Notes: generated by a model from the letters alone, not told the origin. 64,000 bases of DNA from Ignavibacteriota bacterium (GCA_003820375.1 RPQH01000005.1:1-64000); one strand, 5' to 3'. Counted from the stretch's first letter, positions 20,456 through 29,581 are shown. Made by a program: numbers and translations.

Positions 20456-20935
20456 TTAAAACATACTTGATAAATGGTTCACATCATACATTTTACCATC
20501 TGCTATTACATCTCTTACAACTACAGGCCGTATATCATAATTCTTTAGTTCATCAATTCGAATCCATTTATGTTCCAAATGCGGTTCCTTCGATTTTATT
20601 TCAGTATTATTTAACCTTGTTTCATAATATATTTCAACGCAATGGCAAAGTGTATCATCAACCATAAACCTGTTTTCAACTACAAATAAGTATTTTAAAT
20701 AACTTATTTCTTCACCTATTTCTTCTTCATATTCCTTACGTATCCTGTCTTCGAAAGAATCACCCGGCTCTAAAGCGCCTCCAGGAAAAGCATAACATGC
20801 TGATATGTCATTTGCATGCCGCTCTACTAATATCCTGTCTCCATCAATACAAACAGATCTCACGGCAACTCTGACACGCCTGGTTTTGAATATTTCTTTA
20901 AGTAATTCTTTTTCGGAAAGCGAACCTTTTGACAT
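20456..20935 (-). CDS. Nudix hydrolase
   Basis: A 159-residue Nudix-fold protein, expected to hydrolyse a nucleoside diphosphate linked to another moiety. The Nudix box runs from GGALEPGDSFED to KEYEEEIGEE (about residues 51-75). Two usual residues are conservatively changed: the Glu after the second Gly is Asp, and the Arg of the REx2EE core is Lys. The metal-binding EEEIG glutamates are kept. The substrate is unknown. It lies 59 nt downstream of the dnaG start in the opposite-end order (dnaG is transcribed towards it), so both may share a transcript. Confidence 0.82.
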   Translation of the reverse strand: MSKGSLSEKELLKEIFKTRRVRVAVRSVCIDGDRILVERHANDISACYAFPGGALEPGDSFEDRIRKEYEEEIGEEISYLKYLFVVENRFMVDDTLCHCVEIYYETRLNNTEIKSKEPHLEHKWIRIDELKNYDIRPVVVRDVIADGKMYDVNHLSSMF

Positions 20936-20994
20936 ATTTAAATTTGTTTGATGTGTTATTATTATATATTATTCTTGCAGAAATTTGATGTGTT

Positions 20995-22803
20995 TTATTT
21001 AATCTCTTTCAACGCTTTCAACCCGGCATCAATATCACCTATTTGTTTTAATAATTTTTGGTATTTCTTTACATCGTTTCCGGCAGCCTTCAGATCTTTC
21101 TTGATTTCTTCTCTCTTCTTTTTCAAATCCCACATCTTAAATGTGTTTATTATCCTCTTTGCATCACTTAAATAATTTCTATTCTTGCCTTCGTTAACTA
21201 CATAATTATCATCAAGCAATGCCCTGCTGATAATCGTGCGAACATTACTGTCATTAAATTTAGTAAATAAATTCACAGCAGTTAGTAACTCGGGTTTCTC
21301 GAGGTTGAGGCAAACATAATTTATTATTTTTGCTGTTTCAGGATTTGTTATGTATTCGAAATCTAAATTATCCATTAAATATTGCTGTGTTTCTTCATCC
21401 GAATCAACAAGCAATCGTATCAGATTAATTTCCATTGATGAAACATCTGCATGGACTTTTTCCTCAACATTTCCTGTTTGCTCAATTGCAGGTCTTAATA
21501 TCCTTTGAAGTAATATTTTGTTCTTCTTCAGCTCTTTTTCTATTTCAGGACGTAATATTGTCTCATAAATTGAATATTTATCTGCAATATCCTTTATATA
21601 ATAATCCCTTTTAATCGGGTCTCTCATTTTTGCAATTAATGAAATTATCTCATGCATAAATTCCGATTTGCCTTCGGGTGTATCAAGCCTGCCCGCTTCC
21701 ATATATTTCTGCCCAATGTAATTAATAAAGCTCTTCCTCTTATCTACCAATTCTTCGAATGCATCCTGTGTGTTTTTCATTATATAAGAATCGGGGTCTT
21801 CTCCGGAAGGAAGAACAATAATGCTTGCCTGCATGTCATTTTCGAGTATAAGCTCAATTGCCCTTCTTGCAGCCAATTGCCCTGCTTTATCAGCATCATA
21901 TACAATAACAATCTCATTTGTGTAGCGTGATAATATCCTCACATGAAGATTGGTGAGTGAGGTTCCGCTTGATGCCGCTACATTCAGTATTCCGTTTTGG
22001 ACAAGTGAGATAAGATCAAGATATCCTTCTACAAGTATTACATACCCTTTTTCTTTTATAGAATTTTTTGCAAAGCTTAAGCCGTAAAGAGTTTTGCTTT
22101 TATTGTATATTTTTGTTTCAGGTGAGTTGACATATTTTGCCTGAACATAATCATCATCAAATAATTTTCTAGCTCCAAATGCAACAACACGGCCTGATTC
22201 AGAAATAATTGGGAACATTAACCTTCCCCTGAACTTATCCTTCGGGTCTTCACCGTACACCAGCCCTGATGCATTTAGGTCTTCTACACTAAAATTATCC
22301 TTAAATTTCTGATAAAATGAATCTTTATACCTTAATGAAAATCCCAATCCAAATTTAGGAAGCATATCCGGTTTTATACCTCTTATTTCAAGATATTCTC
22401 TTGCATAAATACCATCATGGCTCATTAGTGTATCGTAATAATATCTTGCTGCCTGTTTATGTATTTCATATAAAGATTCAATCTGGTTCCTGTCGTCTTC
22501 CGGCTCATCATAAAATTCTAATGGAATATTCGCTTTTTCTGCAAGTGTTTTAATTGCATCTGAAAAAGTTACATTATCCATATCCATTATGAATGTAAAC
22601 ACATTACCGCTTTTACCGCAGCCAAAGCAATGATAAACACCCTTCTCTTGTGATACACTGAAGGATGGTGTCTTCTCCTCATGGAAGGGACATCTTCCCA
22701 TAAAGCTTCTGCCCGCTTTTCGCAGATTAGTGTATTGTGATATTATTTCAACAATATCAACTGCAGAGGCAATTTCATCTATTTTTGATTGTGAGACTCT
22801 CAA
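20995..22803 (-). CDS. dnaG: DNA primase
   Basis: A 602-residue primase that makes RNA primers at the replication fork. The N-terminal zinc finger is of CHC2 type with C38, H41, C59 and C62 (CPFHEEKTPSF, YHCFGCGKSGN). The Toprim core has VILVEGYLDL near residue 255 and IVYDADKAGQ near residue 305. A C-terminal helical part should bind the DnaB helicase. Length is normal. No rpsU or rpoD, the common E. coli partners, is adjacent. Confidence 0.95.
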   Translation of the reverse strand: MRVSQSKIDEIASAVDIVEIISQYTNLRKAGRSFMGRCPFHEEKTPSFSVSQEKGVYHCFGCGKSGNVFTFIMDMDNVTFSDAIKTLAEKANIPLEFYDEPEDDRNQIESLYEIHKQAARYYYDTLMSHDGIYAREYLEIRGIKPDMLPKFGLGFSLRYKDSFYQKFKDNFSVEDLNASGLVYGEDPKDKFRGRLMFPIISESGRVVAFGARKLFDDDYVQAKYVNSPETKIYNKSKTLYGLSFAKNSIKEKGYVILVEGYLDLISLVQNGILNVAASSGTSLTNLHVRILSRYTNEIVIVYDADKAGQLAARRAIELILENDMQASIIVLPSGEDPDSYIMKNTQDAFEELVDKRKSFINYIGQKYMEAGRLDTPEGKSEFMHEIISLIAKMRDPIKRDYYIKDIADKYSIYETILRPEIEKELKKNKILLQRILRPAIEQTGNVEEKVHADVSSMEINLIRLLVDSDEETQQYLMDNLDFEYITNPETAKIINYVCLNLEKPELLTAVNLFTKFNDSNVRTIISRALLDDNYVVNEGKNRNYLSDAKRIINTFKMWDLKKKREEIKKDLKAAGNDVKKYQKLLKQIGDIDAGLKALKEIK

Positions 22804-22835
22804 ATTTCAAATATGATTTATTAAACACATGTTGC

Positions 22836-22867
22836 GTCACTAGCTGCCAGAGGCAACCAGACGTGAC
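22836..22867. repeat. Short palindromic element with a TGCCAGAGGCA core
   Basis: Outer arms GTCAC / GTGAC enclose a small inner hairpin TGCC-AGA-GGCA. The same 11-nt core occurs at 39160-39170 inside another hairpin whose arm also ends in a GTCA-type sequence. It probably belongs to a dispersed intergenic element. Confidence 0.45.
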
Positions 22868-22894
22868 TAGATCCTTCTATCTATTATCTTATTA

Positions 22895-22968
22895 ACATAA
22901 TATCATCCCTTCGGGATTCTAACCATGGAGAATGATTATTTCTACCATAATGTCATCCCTTCGGGATT
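22895..22968. repeat. Direct pair of ATCCC-TTC-GGGAT hairpins, 50 bp apart
   Basis: Two 24-nt copies (22895-22918 and 22945-22968) differ at two positions. Each ends in CATCCCTTCGGGATT, a 5-bp hairpin. They lie between dnaG (start) and the dipeptidase gene (stop). Confidence 0.75.
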
Positions 22969-22996
22969 TACTCTTTATAAAACCAAATAAACCTTA

Positions 22997-23032
22997 TAAC
23001 TCTCTGAACTCTCCAAACTCTCTGAACTCTCT
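22997..23032. repeat. 9-bp minisatellite (GAACTCTCT)4 touching a stop codon
   Basis: Four consecutive 9-mers TAACTCTCT, GAACTCTCC, AAACTCTCT, GAACTCTCT. The last runs into the stop codon (23031-23033, minus strand) of the dipeptidase gene. Confidence 0.8.
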
Positions 23033-24326
23033 ACCCGCAAACCTGTTTAAATACTCTTAAGAAGTTTAGTCCTAATATCTTTCTTATTTCATCTTCTTTA
23101 TAACCGCGTTCCACCAGTTTTTTTGTAATAACAGGATAACATGTTGCATCATAAAGCTCATTTGGTGTGATAATAGAACCGTCAAAATCTGAGCCAAGCC
23201 CAACATAATCAATACCTATAAGCTTAACAATATAATCTATATGATCTATTAGGTAATCGATTGATGTACCACCCTTTGCCTGGTTTTCCTTCAGGTATTC
23301 ATATCTTTTTTTATTGAAATCTATCATATCATTGCTGGTGGCTTCAATTTCTTTTAAATCACTTTTATATCTTGCCTGAATTGTTGTTCCATTTGCTCCT
23401 CCAGGGTCAAGGAATTTACTGTAAAAGTTAACGCAAATAATTCCGTTTGATTTTGCTATAGCTTTTATCTGCTCATCTGTTAAATTTCTGTAATGAGCAC
23501 AAATATTATACACGCAAGAATGTGACGCAATTATTGGATTCTTGCTTGTATTTATCACATCCCAGAATGCAGTTTCACCTAAATGCGCAACATCTATCAT
23601 CATTCCAAGCTCATCCATTTTTTCAACTACCTTAAAGCCAAACTCTGTTAAGCCGCCTTTTCTTCCTGCGGTTTCATCTTTTGCAGATACAGCAATAGCA
23701 TTAGATGTATTCCATGTTAAGCCGAGATATCTGACTCCCCTGCTGTGAAGTGTTTCAAGGTTTTCCATTGAGCCTTGAATTATATTACCGCCTTCCGCTC
23801 CCATTAATCCGCAGAAGATGCTTTCTTTCAAGCCTTCAGTAAGTGATTTGTAATCAGTTGCAAGATGGAATAATACAGGATTTTCGGAAGATAATGATTC
23901 AAGCTTATCAATAAGCCCCATTGCATATTTAAAGTGATTAGATTTAATCTTTTCAGGTACATAGATAGAAAATACCTGTACATCTAGTCCGCCTTTTTTC
24001 CACTTAACAAGGTCTGATTGTGTTGATGCCATTTCACGTGTAATATCTGCACTTTCAAGCACGATAGGCATAAGAATATCATTATGTGTATCAATAACGA
24101 TTGCATCATAATGCAAATCAAATGCCTGTTCATCAAGGTTATTGAATTTATTGTTAGTATTCATTAATGGGTCGTAAGATTGAGTTTTAATTGTATCCTG
24201 TTTAGTAATTGATGAATCTTTTCCTCCGGCAGAATATTTGTCTTCCTTCAGGTCAGAATTTGAACAAGAATAATATTGAAAGAAAAAAATTAAAATGAAT
24301 AAAGTGTAAATATATTTTTTTTTCAT
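23031..24326 (-). CDS. Membrane dipeptidase (peptidase family M19), lipoprotein
   Basis: A zinc dipeptidase of the renal-dipeptidase type, about 431 residues. A lipoprotein signal (hydrophobic segment followed by YYSC) anchors it to a membrane. Active-site segments are VIDTHNDI (first metal-binding His/Asp), MGAEGGN (bridging Glu), MIDVAHLGE and PIIASHSC (histidines), and VGLGSDFDGSI (Asp) near the end. Substrate may be dipeptides from food or wall turnover. The frame opens at an ATG at 24336-24338, but that codon lies inside a palindromic repeat. The next ATG (24324-24326, MKKKYIY) gives a normal lipoprotein signal and is preferred. Confidence 0.88.
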   Translation of the reverse strand: MKKKYIYTLFILIFFFQYYSCSNSDLKEDKYSAGGKDSSITKQDTIKTQSYDPLMNTNNKFNNLDEQAFDLHYDAIVIDTHNDILMPIVLESADITREMASTQSDLVKWKKGGLDVQVFSIYVPEKIKSNHFKYAMGLIDKLESLSSENPVLFHLATDYKSLTEGLKESIFCGLMGAEGGNIIQGSMENLETLHSRGVRYLGLTWNTSNAIAVSAKDETAGRKGGLTEFGFKVVEKMDELGMMIDVAHLGETAFWDVINTSKNPIIASHSCVYNICAHYRNLTDEQIKAIAKSNGIICVNFYSKFLDPGGANGTTIQARYKSDLKEIEATSNDMIDFNKKRYEYLKENQAKGGTSIDYLIDHIDYIVKLIGIDYVGLGSDFDGSIITPNELYDATCYPVITKKLVERGYKEDEIRKILGLNFLRVFKQVCG

Positions 24327-24335
24327 AGCTGTTCC

Positions 24336-24448
24336 CATTTCCGTGAAAGCGGAAATCTTTTTTTACATTCCCGTGAAAGCGGAAAATCTTTTTTTGCATT
24401 CCCGCGAAAGCGGGAATCTTTTTTTTACATTCCCGCGAAAGCGGGAAT
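24336..24448. repeat. Tandem array of four GAAA-tetraloop palindromes
   Basis: Four units begin at 24336, 24366, 24397 and 24428 (period 30-31 bp). Each is CA, then an 8-nt arm ATTCCCGC (or ATTTCCGT / ATTCCCGT), a GAAA loop, the matching arm GCGGGAAT (or GCGGAAAT / a GCGGAAAAT variant), then C and a T-tract of about 7-8. Units 3 and 4 are perfect. Units 1 and 2 (nearest the dipeptidase) carry weaker pairs. The shape looks like a stack of Rho-independent terminators and recalls the Neisseria dRS3 palindrome. It stands 10 bp upstream of the preferred dipeptidase start codon. Confidence 0.9.
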
Positions 24449-24514
24449 CTCTTAAATTAAAACGAATATTCCTTGTATAATCTTCTATTAAGCTCTGAGT
24501 AAAACCCGTTTAAG

Positions 24515-24534
24515 ATTCCCGCGAAAGCGGGAAT
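24515..24534. repeat. Solitary fifth copy of the GAAA-tetraloop palindrome
   Basis: The same perfect hairpin as in the array (arm ATTCCCGC, loop GAAA, arm GCGGGAAT), 66 bp further on and without the long T-tract. It is 52 bp before the GT9 gene. Confidence 0.85.
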
Positions 24535-24586
24535 TCTCTTGTCAATTGCATAAACCACGCATATCATATATATTTACTGATAATTC

Positions 24587-25594
24587 GTGTTAAAATCCCA
24601 TATAAATATTGCACCTGAAAAAATTCTCGTTATACGCACCGATAGGATTGGCGATGTAATCCTCACATTGCCTGTTATCGATACACTAAAATCTAACTTC
24701 CCAAATGCTGAAATTGATTTCCTTGTCAATAAAAGAGTTGCAGAATTAGTTCAGGATTATCCTAATATAAATAAAGTTCATACCATAGAAAAGGAAAACA
24801 TAAAAGACATTCACCGTATTGCAGAGAGAGGTAAGTATGACCTTGCAATTGTTGTCCGCCCTGTTTTTGCTACTGCACTTGGATTGTTTATGGCAGGAGT
24901 AAAATACCGTTTAGGAACAGGCTACAGGTGGTATTCCTTCCTGTTTAACATAAAACACCATCAGCACAGGAAACACGCCTTAAAACACGAATTAGAGTAT
25001 AATTTAGACATGCTGGATGAGCTTAACTGCAAACGTCCGGATAAAATCACATTAAAGCTTGATGTAAATGAACCGGAAATGCATTCAATGAAAAAGAAGC
25101 TGGAACAACACTCAGTACCATTGGATAAACCTTACATAATAATCCATCCCGGTTCACTTGGCTCAGCACTTACATGGAAAAAAGAGAATTTTATTAAGCT
25201 TATCGAACTCCTTCAGGCAAATGAGAAAATAAATTATAACATCCTTCTTTCAGGTACACAAACTGAAAATGAACTGCTTAAAGATATAACAAACAAATCC
25301 GGTGGAAAAACATATATTGTGAATAACTTAAACCTCAAAGAGCTTGCAGCATTATTAAAGCAGGCAAAGATGTTCATCAGTAATTCAACCGGACCTATTC
25401 ACATAGCCGCAGCGGTTGGTACTTTCGTGATTGGATTTTACTCCCCTATCAAAGTAGAAAGCGAAACCCGCTGGGGACCATATACGGATTATAAAAAGAT
25501 TTTCACACCTTCAGATACCGCCGAAGGTGACATAATGGATGAGATAAAGCCGGAAGAAGTGTATAAGTTTATTGAGAATAAGCTTAGAATATAA
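24587..25594 (+). CDS. Glycosyltransferase family 9 (heptosyltransferase-like)
   Basis: A 335-residue GT-B enzyme of the ADP-heptose:LPS heptosyltransferase family, probably adding a sugar to the lipopolysaccharide core. The N-terminal RTDRIGDVILTLPVIDTLK (about residues 17-35) is typical. So are the donor-site segments IIHPGSLGSALTWKKENF (near residue 186) and SNSTGPIHIAAAVG (near residue 266). Start is GTG; a later in-frame ATG would remove the conserved N-terminus. The true sugar cannot be told; many relatives are annotated as heptosyltransferases without proof. It converges on vapC with a 7-nt gap. Confidence 0.87.
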   Translation: MLKSHINIAPEKILVIRTDRIGDVILTLPVIDTLKSNFPNAEIDFLVNKRVAELVQDYPNINKVHTIEKENIKDIHRIAERGKYDLAIVVRPVFATALGLFMAGVKYRLGTGYRWYSFLFNIKHHQHRKHALKHELEYNLDMLDELNCKRPDKITLKLDVNEPEMHSMKKKLEQHSVPLDKPYIIIHPGSLGSALTWKKENFIKLIELLQANEKINYNILLSGTQTENELLKDITNKSGGKTYIVNNLNLKELAALLKQAKMFISNSTGPIHIAAAVGTFVIGFYSPIKVESETRWGPYTDYKKIFTPSDTAEGDIMDEIKPEEVYKFIENKLRI

Positions 25595-25601
25595 AAAATT
25601 G

Positions 25602-25982
25602 TTATTTTTTCTTTTTAAAATATTTCACGCCTTGTAAGCCCTTAAAATCTATATCTTGTGTCCACAAAACTGCATTTTGCGATTTTGCTGTTGCAAGAAT
25701 AATGCTATCTGCCAAAGGAAGTTTATATTCAACACTTAATTTCGCTGCATTAATAGAAATTAATTCATCGACCGGGATTACGTGACCTTGCTGCATAATT
25801 CCAATTGCCTGCAATGCAGTATTTTCATCAATTTCGATTAATAATTTTTTATATATTTCGTAAATGTTTATTGAAGAAACAATCAAATTATCTAAATCTT
25901 CTATAGTTTTAGAAAAATTCTCTGCATTTTTACTATCAACAAAATATTCAAGCCAAGCAGAAGAATCGACAATGTTTTTCAT
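25602..25982 (-). CDS. PIN-domain toxin, VapC type
   Basis: A 126-residue PIN ribonuclease. Acidic active-site residues fit the family: D6 in IVDSSAWLE, a Glu in NIYEIYKK (near residue 42), an Asp in LADSIILATA (near residue 92) and QDIDF near residue 110. It would cleave RNA, often tRNA or rRNA, when unbound. Its ATG overlaps the stop of the upstream antitoxin gene by 4 nt (ATGA). Family-typical length. Confidence 0.87.
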   Translation of the reverse strand: MKNIVDSSAWLEYFVDSKNAENFSKTIEDLDNLIVSSINIYEIYKKLLIEIDENTALQAIGIMQQGHVIPVDELISINAAKLSVEYKLPLADSIILATAKSQNAVLWTQDIDFKGLQGVKYFKKKK

Positions 25983-26185
25983 AATCTATCTTTTTCTCTT
26001 ATTATTTCTGTGTTTATACCTTTAAGAAAGCCCCTGGCTTCTTTTATGCTTTTCAATGGAATAAATTCTAATTTATTCGATGCTTGAACTAATTGCAGTT
26101 TTTGCCCCGGTTTTATTTTCATGGATTTCCTAGCAATTTTAGGGATAACAATCTGATATTTGGAAGATACTGTTACTGTTGTCAT
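25979..26185 (-). CDS. Antitoxin, AbrB/VapB/MazE-like
   Basis: A 68-residue DNA-binding protein starting MTTVTVSSKYQIVIPKIARK. This is the swapped-hairpin AbrB fold, with KIKPGQKLQL as its second half. It should bind and silence the PIN toxin encoded next and repress the pair. The frame is open further upstream (to 26311). I choose the ATG at 26185 because a near-perfect AAAGGAG Shine-Dalgarno lies 7-8 nt before it and because the extension shows no conservation signal and would run into the T9SS gene. Confidence 0.88.
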   Translation of the reverse strand: MTTVTVSSKYQIVIPKIARKSMKIKPGQKLQLVQASNKLEFIPLKSIKEARGFLKGINTEIIREKDRL

Positions 26186-26279
26186 ACATTTACTCCTTTC
26201 ACTTACCCTAATATAACAAAATATAAAACGTATTACAATATTAATATTATATAACGTTTTATGGTTTCGTAGCATGGAG

Positions 26280-28442
26280 TTATTTAATAAGCACCATCTT
26301 TCTGCATTCACTATAGTTACCTGTTGTTAAGCTGTAGAAGTAAACACCACTTGGGTAATTTGAAGCATTCCATTCAATTTCATAACTAGCGGGAGATAAT
26401 TGTTCGTTGAAAAGTGTTGTTATTTCTTTCCCGAGAATATCATAAATAATTAGTTTAACTTTTAATTTCTGGTCTCTCACTTCCTGCGGTATATCAAACT
26501 TGATCTTCGTTGATGGATTGAATGGGTTAGGATAATTTTGAGATAAAAAATATTCTTTTGGAATTTCAGAACTAATGGGTTCAATTGCAATTGGAACCCC
26601 ACCAGTTGTAGTTTTAATTATTAAACCATCTTTACCAACTGCATATCCTGTTAAATTATTCGAAAAATAAATACTGCTTATATTATTGTCAGAAGCCAAT
26701 GGGACAACAGACCAATTTGTTCCTCCATTTGTTGTTTTAAACATTCTATTCCAACCAGAATATGTACTTTTACATGTTAAAAAACCGGTATTGGAATCAA
26801 AAAAGAATATTGCGGTTGGTGTGCTCAATGTATAATTTATCTGAAACCAGTTTATTCCTGAATTTGTTGTCTTCAAAATAATATTATTTATGTTATTGCT
26901 TACTCCGGCAAACCCGGTATTATCATCAATAAAAAATAAACTGGTAACTTGTAAAGTTGAATTGGTATTTAATTTAAACCAATTAGAACCGCAGTTAGTT
27001 GTTTTATAAACAATGCCTGTATCATAATTTGAAGGACCTCCGCCTCCTGCATATCCTATATTTTCAGAACTAAAAAATACATTAAAAAATACCTTATTAA
27101 ATTCAGGTACAGTAAAAGGATTCCAATTATCACCAGTATTAGTAGTTCTGAATATAGTGCTGTTTGCAGAACCAATGAAACCTGTATTTTGATTGATAAA
27201 TTTAATCGAAAAATTTAATGAGCCTTGCATTATATTTGACCAATTGCTACCAGCAGTTGTAGTTTTAAATAAAACTCCACATCCATCAGCTACAAAACCA
27301 GTATTAACATTAATAAAATCCATAGATAAAATTCCTCCTTGCGAAGGATTACTTAAATTCGACCATTGATATCCTCCATTCGTTGTTTTTAAAATTGTGG
27401 CAAGTCCCCCACCTATATAACCGGATTGTTCATTAATAAAGGTCATGCAATACAGATCATTGGTTGTAACACAGTTCGAAATAGTTACCCAATTGACACC
27501 TCCATTATTAGTTTTTACGACTATACCATTTTTGCCCATTGACCATCCTGTATTATCATTTGCAAAATTAATACTACTTAATTCTTCCTGCACATTGCTT
27601 ATTTGTAATATCCAGTTTGTTCCTGCATTTGTTGTTTTTTTTATTTCTCCATTTTTTCCACATACAAATCCTATGTTTGAAGATGGAAACATAATACAAT
27701 TAAAGTCGGACGTATAATTACCCGAATTTACTTGTTGCCAACCAACACCAGCATTAGTACTTTTATAAATTCTACTTTGTGTACCTGTTATAAAACCTGT
27801 ATTGTTATCTATAAATGTGAAATCCTTAAAGTAATTATCGCTTGAAAAGGATTCAATTTTAATCCAATTAACACCGCTGTTAGTCGTCCTATACACAAAA
27901 TAATTGCCAAGTGCAATACCTGTATTTACATTGAAAAAATGTATATCATAAAATGTATAACCGGAAGATGAAGAATTTATACTAGTCCAATTATTCCCAC
28001 CATTAGTAGTTTTTATAATTATTGATGGTCCAACTGCAAATCCTGTAAGTGAATTTATAAAATGAATACTATATATAGAACCATTTTGTATCCCAGTGTT
28101 TTGTTGAATCCAGGTGTTTCCTCCGTCAGTACTTTTCTTTATTAATACATCAGAGCCGGTAATAAAAGCAGTGTTTCCATCATAATAATAAAATTTGTAT
28201 AGTTTTTGATTTGTAAAAGTATTTATTGATAAAAAGCTGCTACATCCATCAGTTGTCTTTAACAAAGTACCGAATTCGCCTGTAGCAAATCCAGTAGCAG
28301 GATTAATAAAGTATATGGATTCAATATCATTTCCCTGCGGCTTTGGATTCTGCCAAAACCAACCTGATTGTGAAAAAGTGTAATTGATAGAAAGCAAAAA
28401 CAGAAATGCGAAAATTTTGCTAATGTAATATTTTGAAAGCAT
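26280..28442 (-). CDS. Secreted Ycf48-like repeat protein with T9SS sorting domain
   Basis: A 720-residue secreted protein. A signal peptide (residues 1-24, ending TFSQ) is followed by about a dozen repeats of roughly 45-50 residues with the pattern NTGFxxGxxGxIxKTTNxGxNW. This is the Ycf48-like beta-propeller motif (about residues 28-610). Residues 631-720 are a T9SS type A sorting domain (NYPNPFNPSTKIKFDIP, then IIYDILGKEI and the final KMVLIK). Such domains send cargo through the type IX system to the cell surface, where they are usually removed. The ligand or enzymatic role is unknown; no catalytic motif is seen. A VapBC pair lies immediately downstream. Confidence 0.88.
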   Translation of the reverse strand: MLSKYYISKIFAFLFLLSINYTFSQSGWFWQNPKPQGNDIESIYFINPATGFATGEFGTLLKTTDGCSSFLSINTFTNQKLYKFYYYDGNTAFITGSDVLIKKSTDGGNTWIQQNTGIQNGSIYSIHFINSLTGFAVGPSIIIKTTNGGNNWTSINSSSSGYTFYDIHFFNVNTGIALGNYFVYRTTNSGVNWIKIESFSSDNYFKDFTFIDNNTGFITGTQSRIYKSTNAGVGWQQVNSGNYTSDFNCIMFPSSNIGFVCGKNGEIKKTTNAGTNWILQISNVQEELSSINFANDNTGWSMGKNGIVVKTNNGGVNWVTISNCVTTNDLYCMTFINEQSGYIGGGLATILKTTNGGYQWSNLSNPSQGGILSMDFINVNTGFVADGCGVLFKTTTAGSNWSNIMQGSLNFSIKFINQNTGFIGSANSTIFRTTNTGDNWNPFTVPEFNKVFFNVFFSSENIGYAGGGGPSNYDTGIVYKTTNCGSNWFKLNTNSTLQVTSLFFIDDNTGFAGVSNNINNIILKTTNSGINWFQINYTLSTPTAIFFFDSNTGFLTCKSTYSGWNRMFKTTNGGTNWSVVPLASDNNISSIYFSNNLTGYAVGKDGLIIKTTTGGVPIAIEPISSEIPKEYFLSQNYPNPFNPSTKIKFDIPQEVRDQKLKVKLIIYDILGKEITTLFNEQLSPASYEIEWNASNYPSGVYFYSLTTGNYSECRKMVLIK

Positions 28443-28553
28443 ATTTACCCCATTTGTTAAAATAAATTAGCTTATTACTTATTATAAAAACAGGGGTTTA
28501 TTCATGAATAAATAGAAAAGTCAAAACCACCAGGATAAATTAGTTCCAATCAA

Positions 28554-28589
28554 AAAACCCTCATCACTTTGCTTTGTAATGAGGGTTTT
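28554..28589 (-). terminator. Terminator after the slipin gene
   Basis: An 11-bp inverted repeat AAAACCCTCAT / ATGAGGGTTTT with a 14-nt loop. Both sides carry A/T runs, so it could end transcripts from either direction. It lies downstream of the slipin gene on the minus strand. Confidence 0.75.
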
Positions 28590-28593
28590 CAAG

Positions 28594-28635
28594 TTGCTAA
28601 TTGCTAATTGTTAATTGTTCATTGCTAATTGTTAT
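28594..28635. repeat. 7-bp minisatellite (TTGCTAA)6 overlapping a stop codon
   Basis: Six units: TTGCTAA twice, TTGTTAA, TTGTTCA, TTGCTAA, TTGTTAT. The array overlaps the slipin stop codon (28632-28634, minus strand) and abuts the terminator hairpin. Confidence 0.8.
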
Positions 28636-29420
28636 TTCCCTTTTGTTTTCTCTTCACTATAATTTCTTGCCATATTCATGAACTGGGATATTATATCAAC
28701 CGGAAGCGGGAAGATAATTGTTGAATTCTTTTCAGTTGCTATTTCTGTTAATGTCTGTAAGTATCTCAATTGTAATGATATCGGCTGCTTGTTGATAACT
28801 TCAGCAGCATCCGCCAATCTTTGTGATGCCTGGAATTCACCGTCAGCATGAATAACCTTAGCTCTTCTTTCTCTTTCAGCTTCCGCTTGTTTTGCCATAG
28901 CTCTCTGCATTTCAATAGGCAGGTCGATCTGTTTTACTTCCACATTCGATACTTTGATACCCCACGGCTCTGTGTGCTCATCTATAATAAGCTGAAGCTT
29001 GCGGTTAATCTCATCGCGTTCTGCCAGCAATTCATCCAGCTCTGATTGACCCAGCACACTTCTTAATGTTGTCTGTGATATCTGTGATGTTGCAAAAAGG
29101 AAATCCTGCACTTCAACAATTGCTTTATCCGGATTCATAACCCTGAAATAAATTACAGCATTCACTTTTATGGATATATTATCTCTTGTTACAATATCCT
29201 GTGTAGGTACATCCATTACAATTGTACGCAAGCTGACTTTAACCATTTTGTCTATAATAGGAAACAGCAGTATCAGACCGGGTCCTTTAGTAGCTACATA
29301 TCTTCCAAGGCGGAATATCACTCCCCTTTCATATTCTCTTAATATCCTTATCATGTTGAAAATAATAATCAGGAAAAAGATGAAGAAGAAAAAAAGTAAA
29401 ACTAATATTGCTGCTTCCAT
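28632..29420 (-). CDS. SPFH-domain slipin (stomatin-like) protein
   Basis: A 262-residue membrane protein of the stomatin/slipin group. One N-terminal hydrophobic helix (residues 3-25) is followed by the SPFH domain ([26 protein letters not shown]-type strands, about residues 28-180) and a helical [17 protein letters not shown] segment (near residue 190). Slipins form ring oligomers at the membrane and are typically encoded beside an NfeD protease, as here. They may organise membrane domains or control proteolysis. The nfeD gene ends 220 nt upstream in the same direction. Confidence 0.92.
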   Translation of the reverse strand: MEAAILVLLFFFFIFFLIIIFNMIRILREYERGVIFRLGRYVATKGPGLILLFPIIDKMVKVSLRTIVMDVPTQDIVTRDNISIKVNAVIYFRVMNPDKAIVEVQDFLFATSQISQTTLRSVLGQSELDELLAERDEINRKLQLIIDEHTEPWGIKVSNVEVKQIDLPIEMQRAMAKQAEAERERRAKVIHADGEFQASQRLADAAEVINKQPISLQLRYLQTLTEIATEKNSTIIFPLPVDIISQFMNMARNYSEEKTKGK

Positions 29421-29538
29421 TGAAATGCTCTCCTATAATATTTTTTTATTGACGAATTAATTGTTTAAACTTTAAATTTTATAATATTTTCCCTGCATGC
29501 GGACTATTTTCCGGAAAATTCAAATCCTACATGCGATA

Positions 29539-29564
29539 CTTTCCCAAATAGAAATTTGGGAAAG
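29539..29564. repeat. Perfect 11-bp hairpin between nfeD and slipin
   Basis: The arms CTTTCCCAAAT and ATTTGGGAAAG enclose an AGAA loop. No T-tract follows on the minus strand, so it is not a simple terminator. It may be an mRNA processing or stability hairpin between the two genes. Confidence 0.6.
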
Positions 29565-29581
29565 AGCGGATATATAACTTT

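Noticed and set aside
24336-24448. CRISPR array
   Set aside because: The regular palindromes are separated by only about 10-12 bp of T-rich sequence that is the same in each unit; there are no unique spacers and no cas genes.
26186-26311. Longer antitoxin start
   Set aside because: The extra 42 residues have no family match by eye and overlap the end of the T9SS gene; the internal ATG has a near-perfect Shine-Dalgarno.
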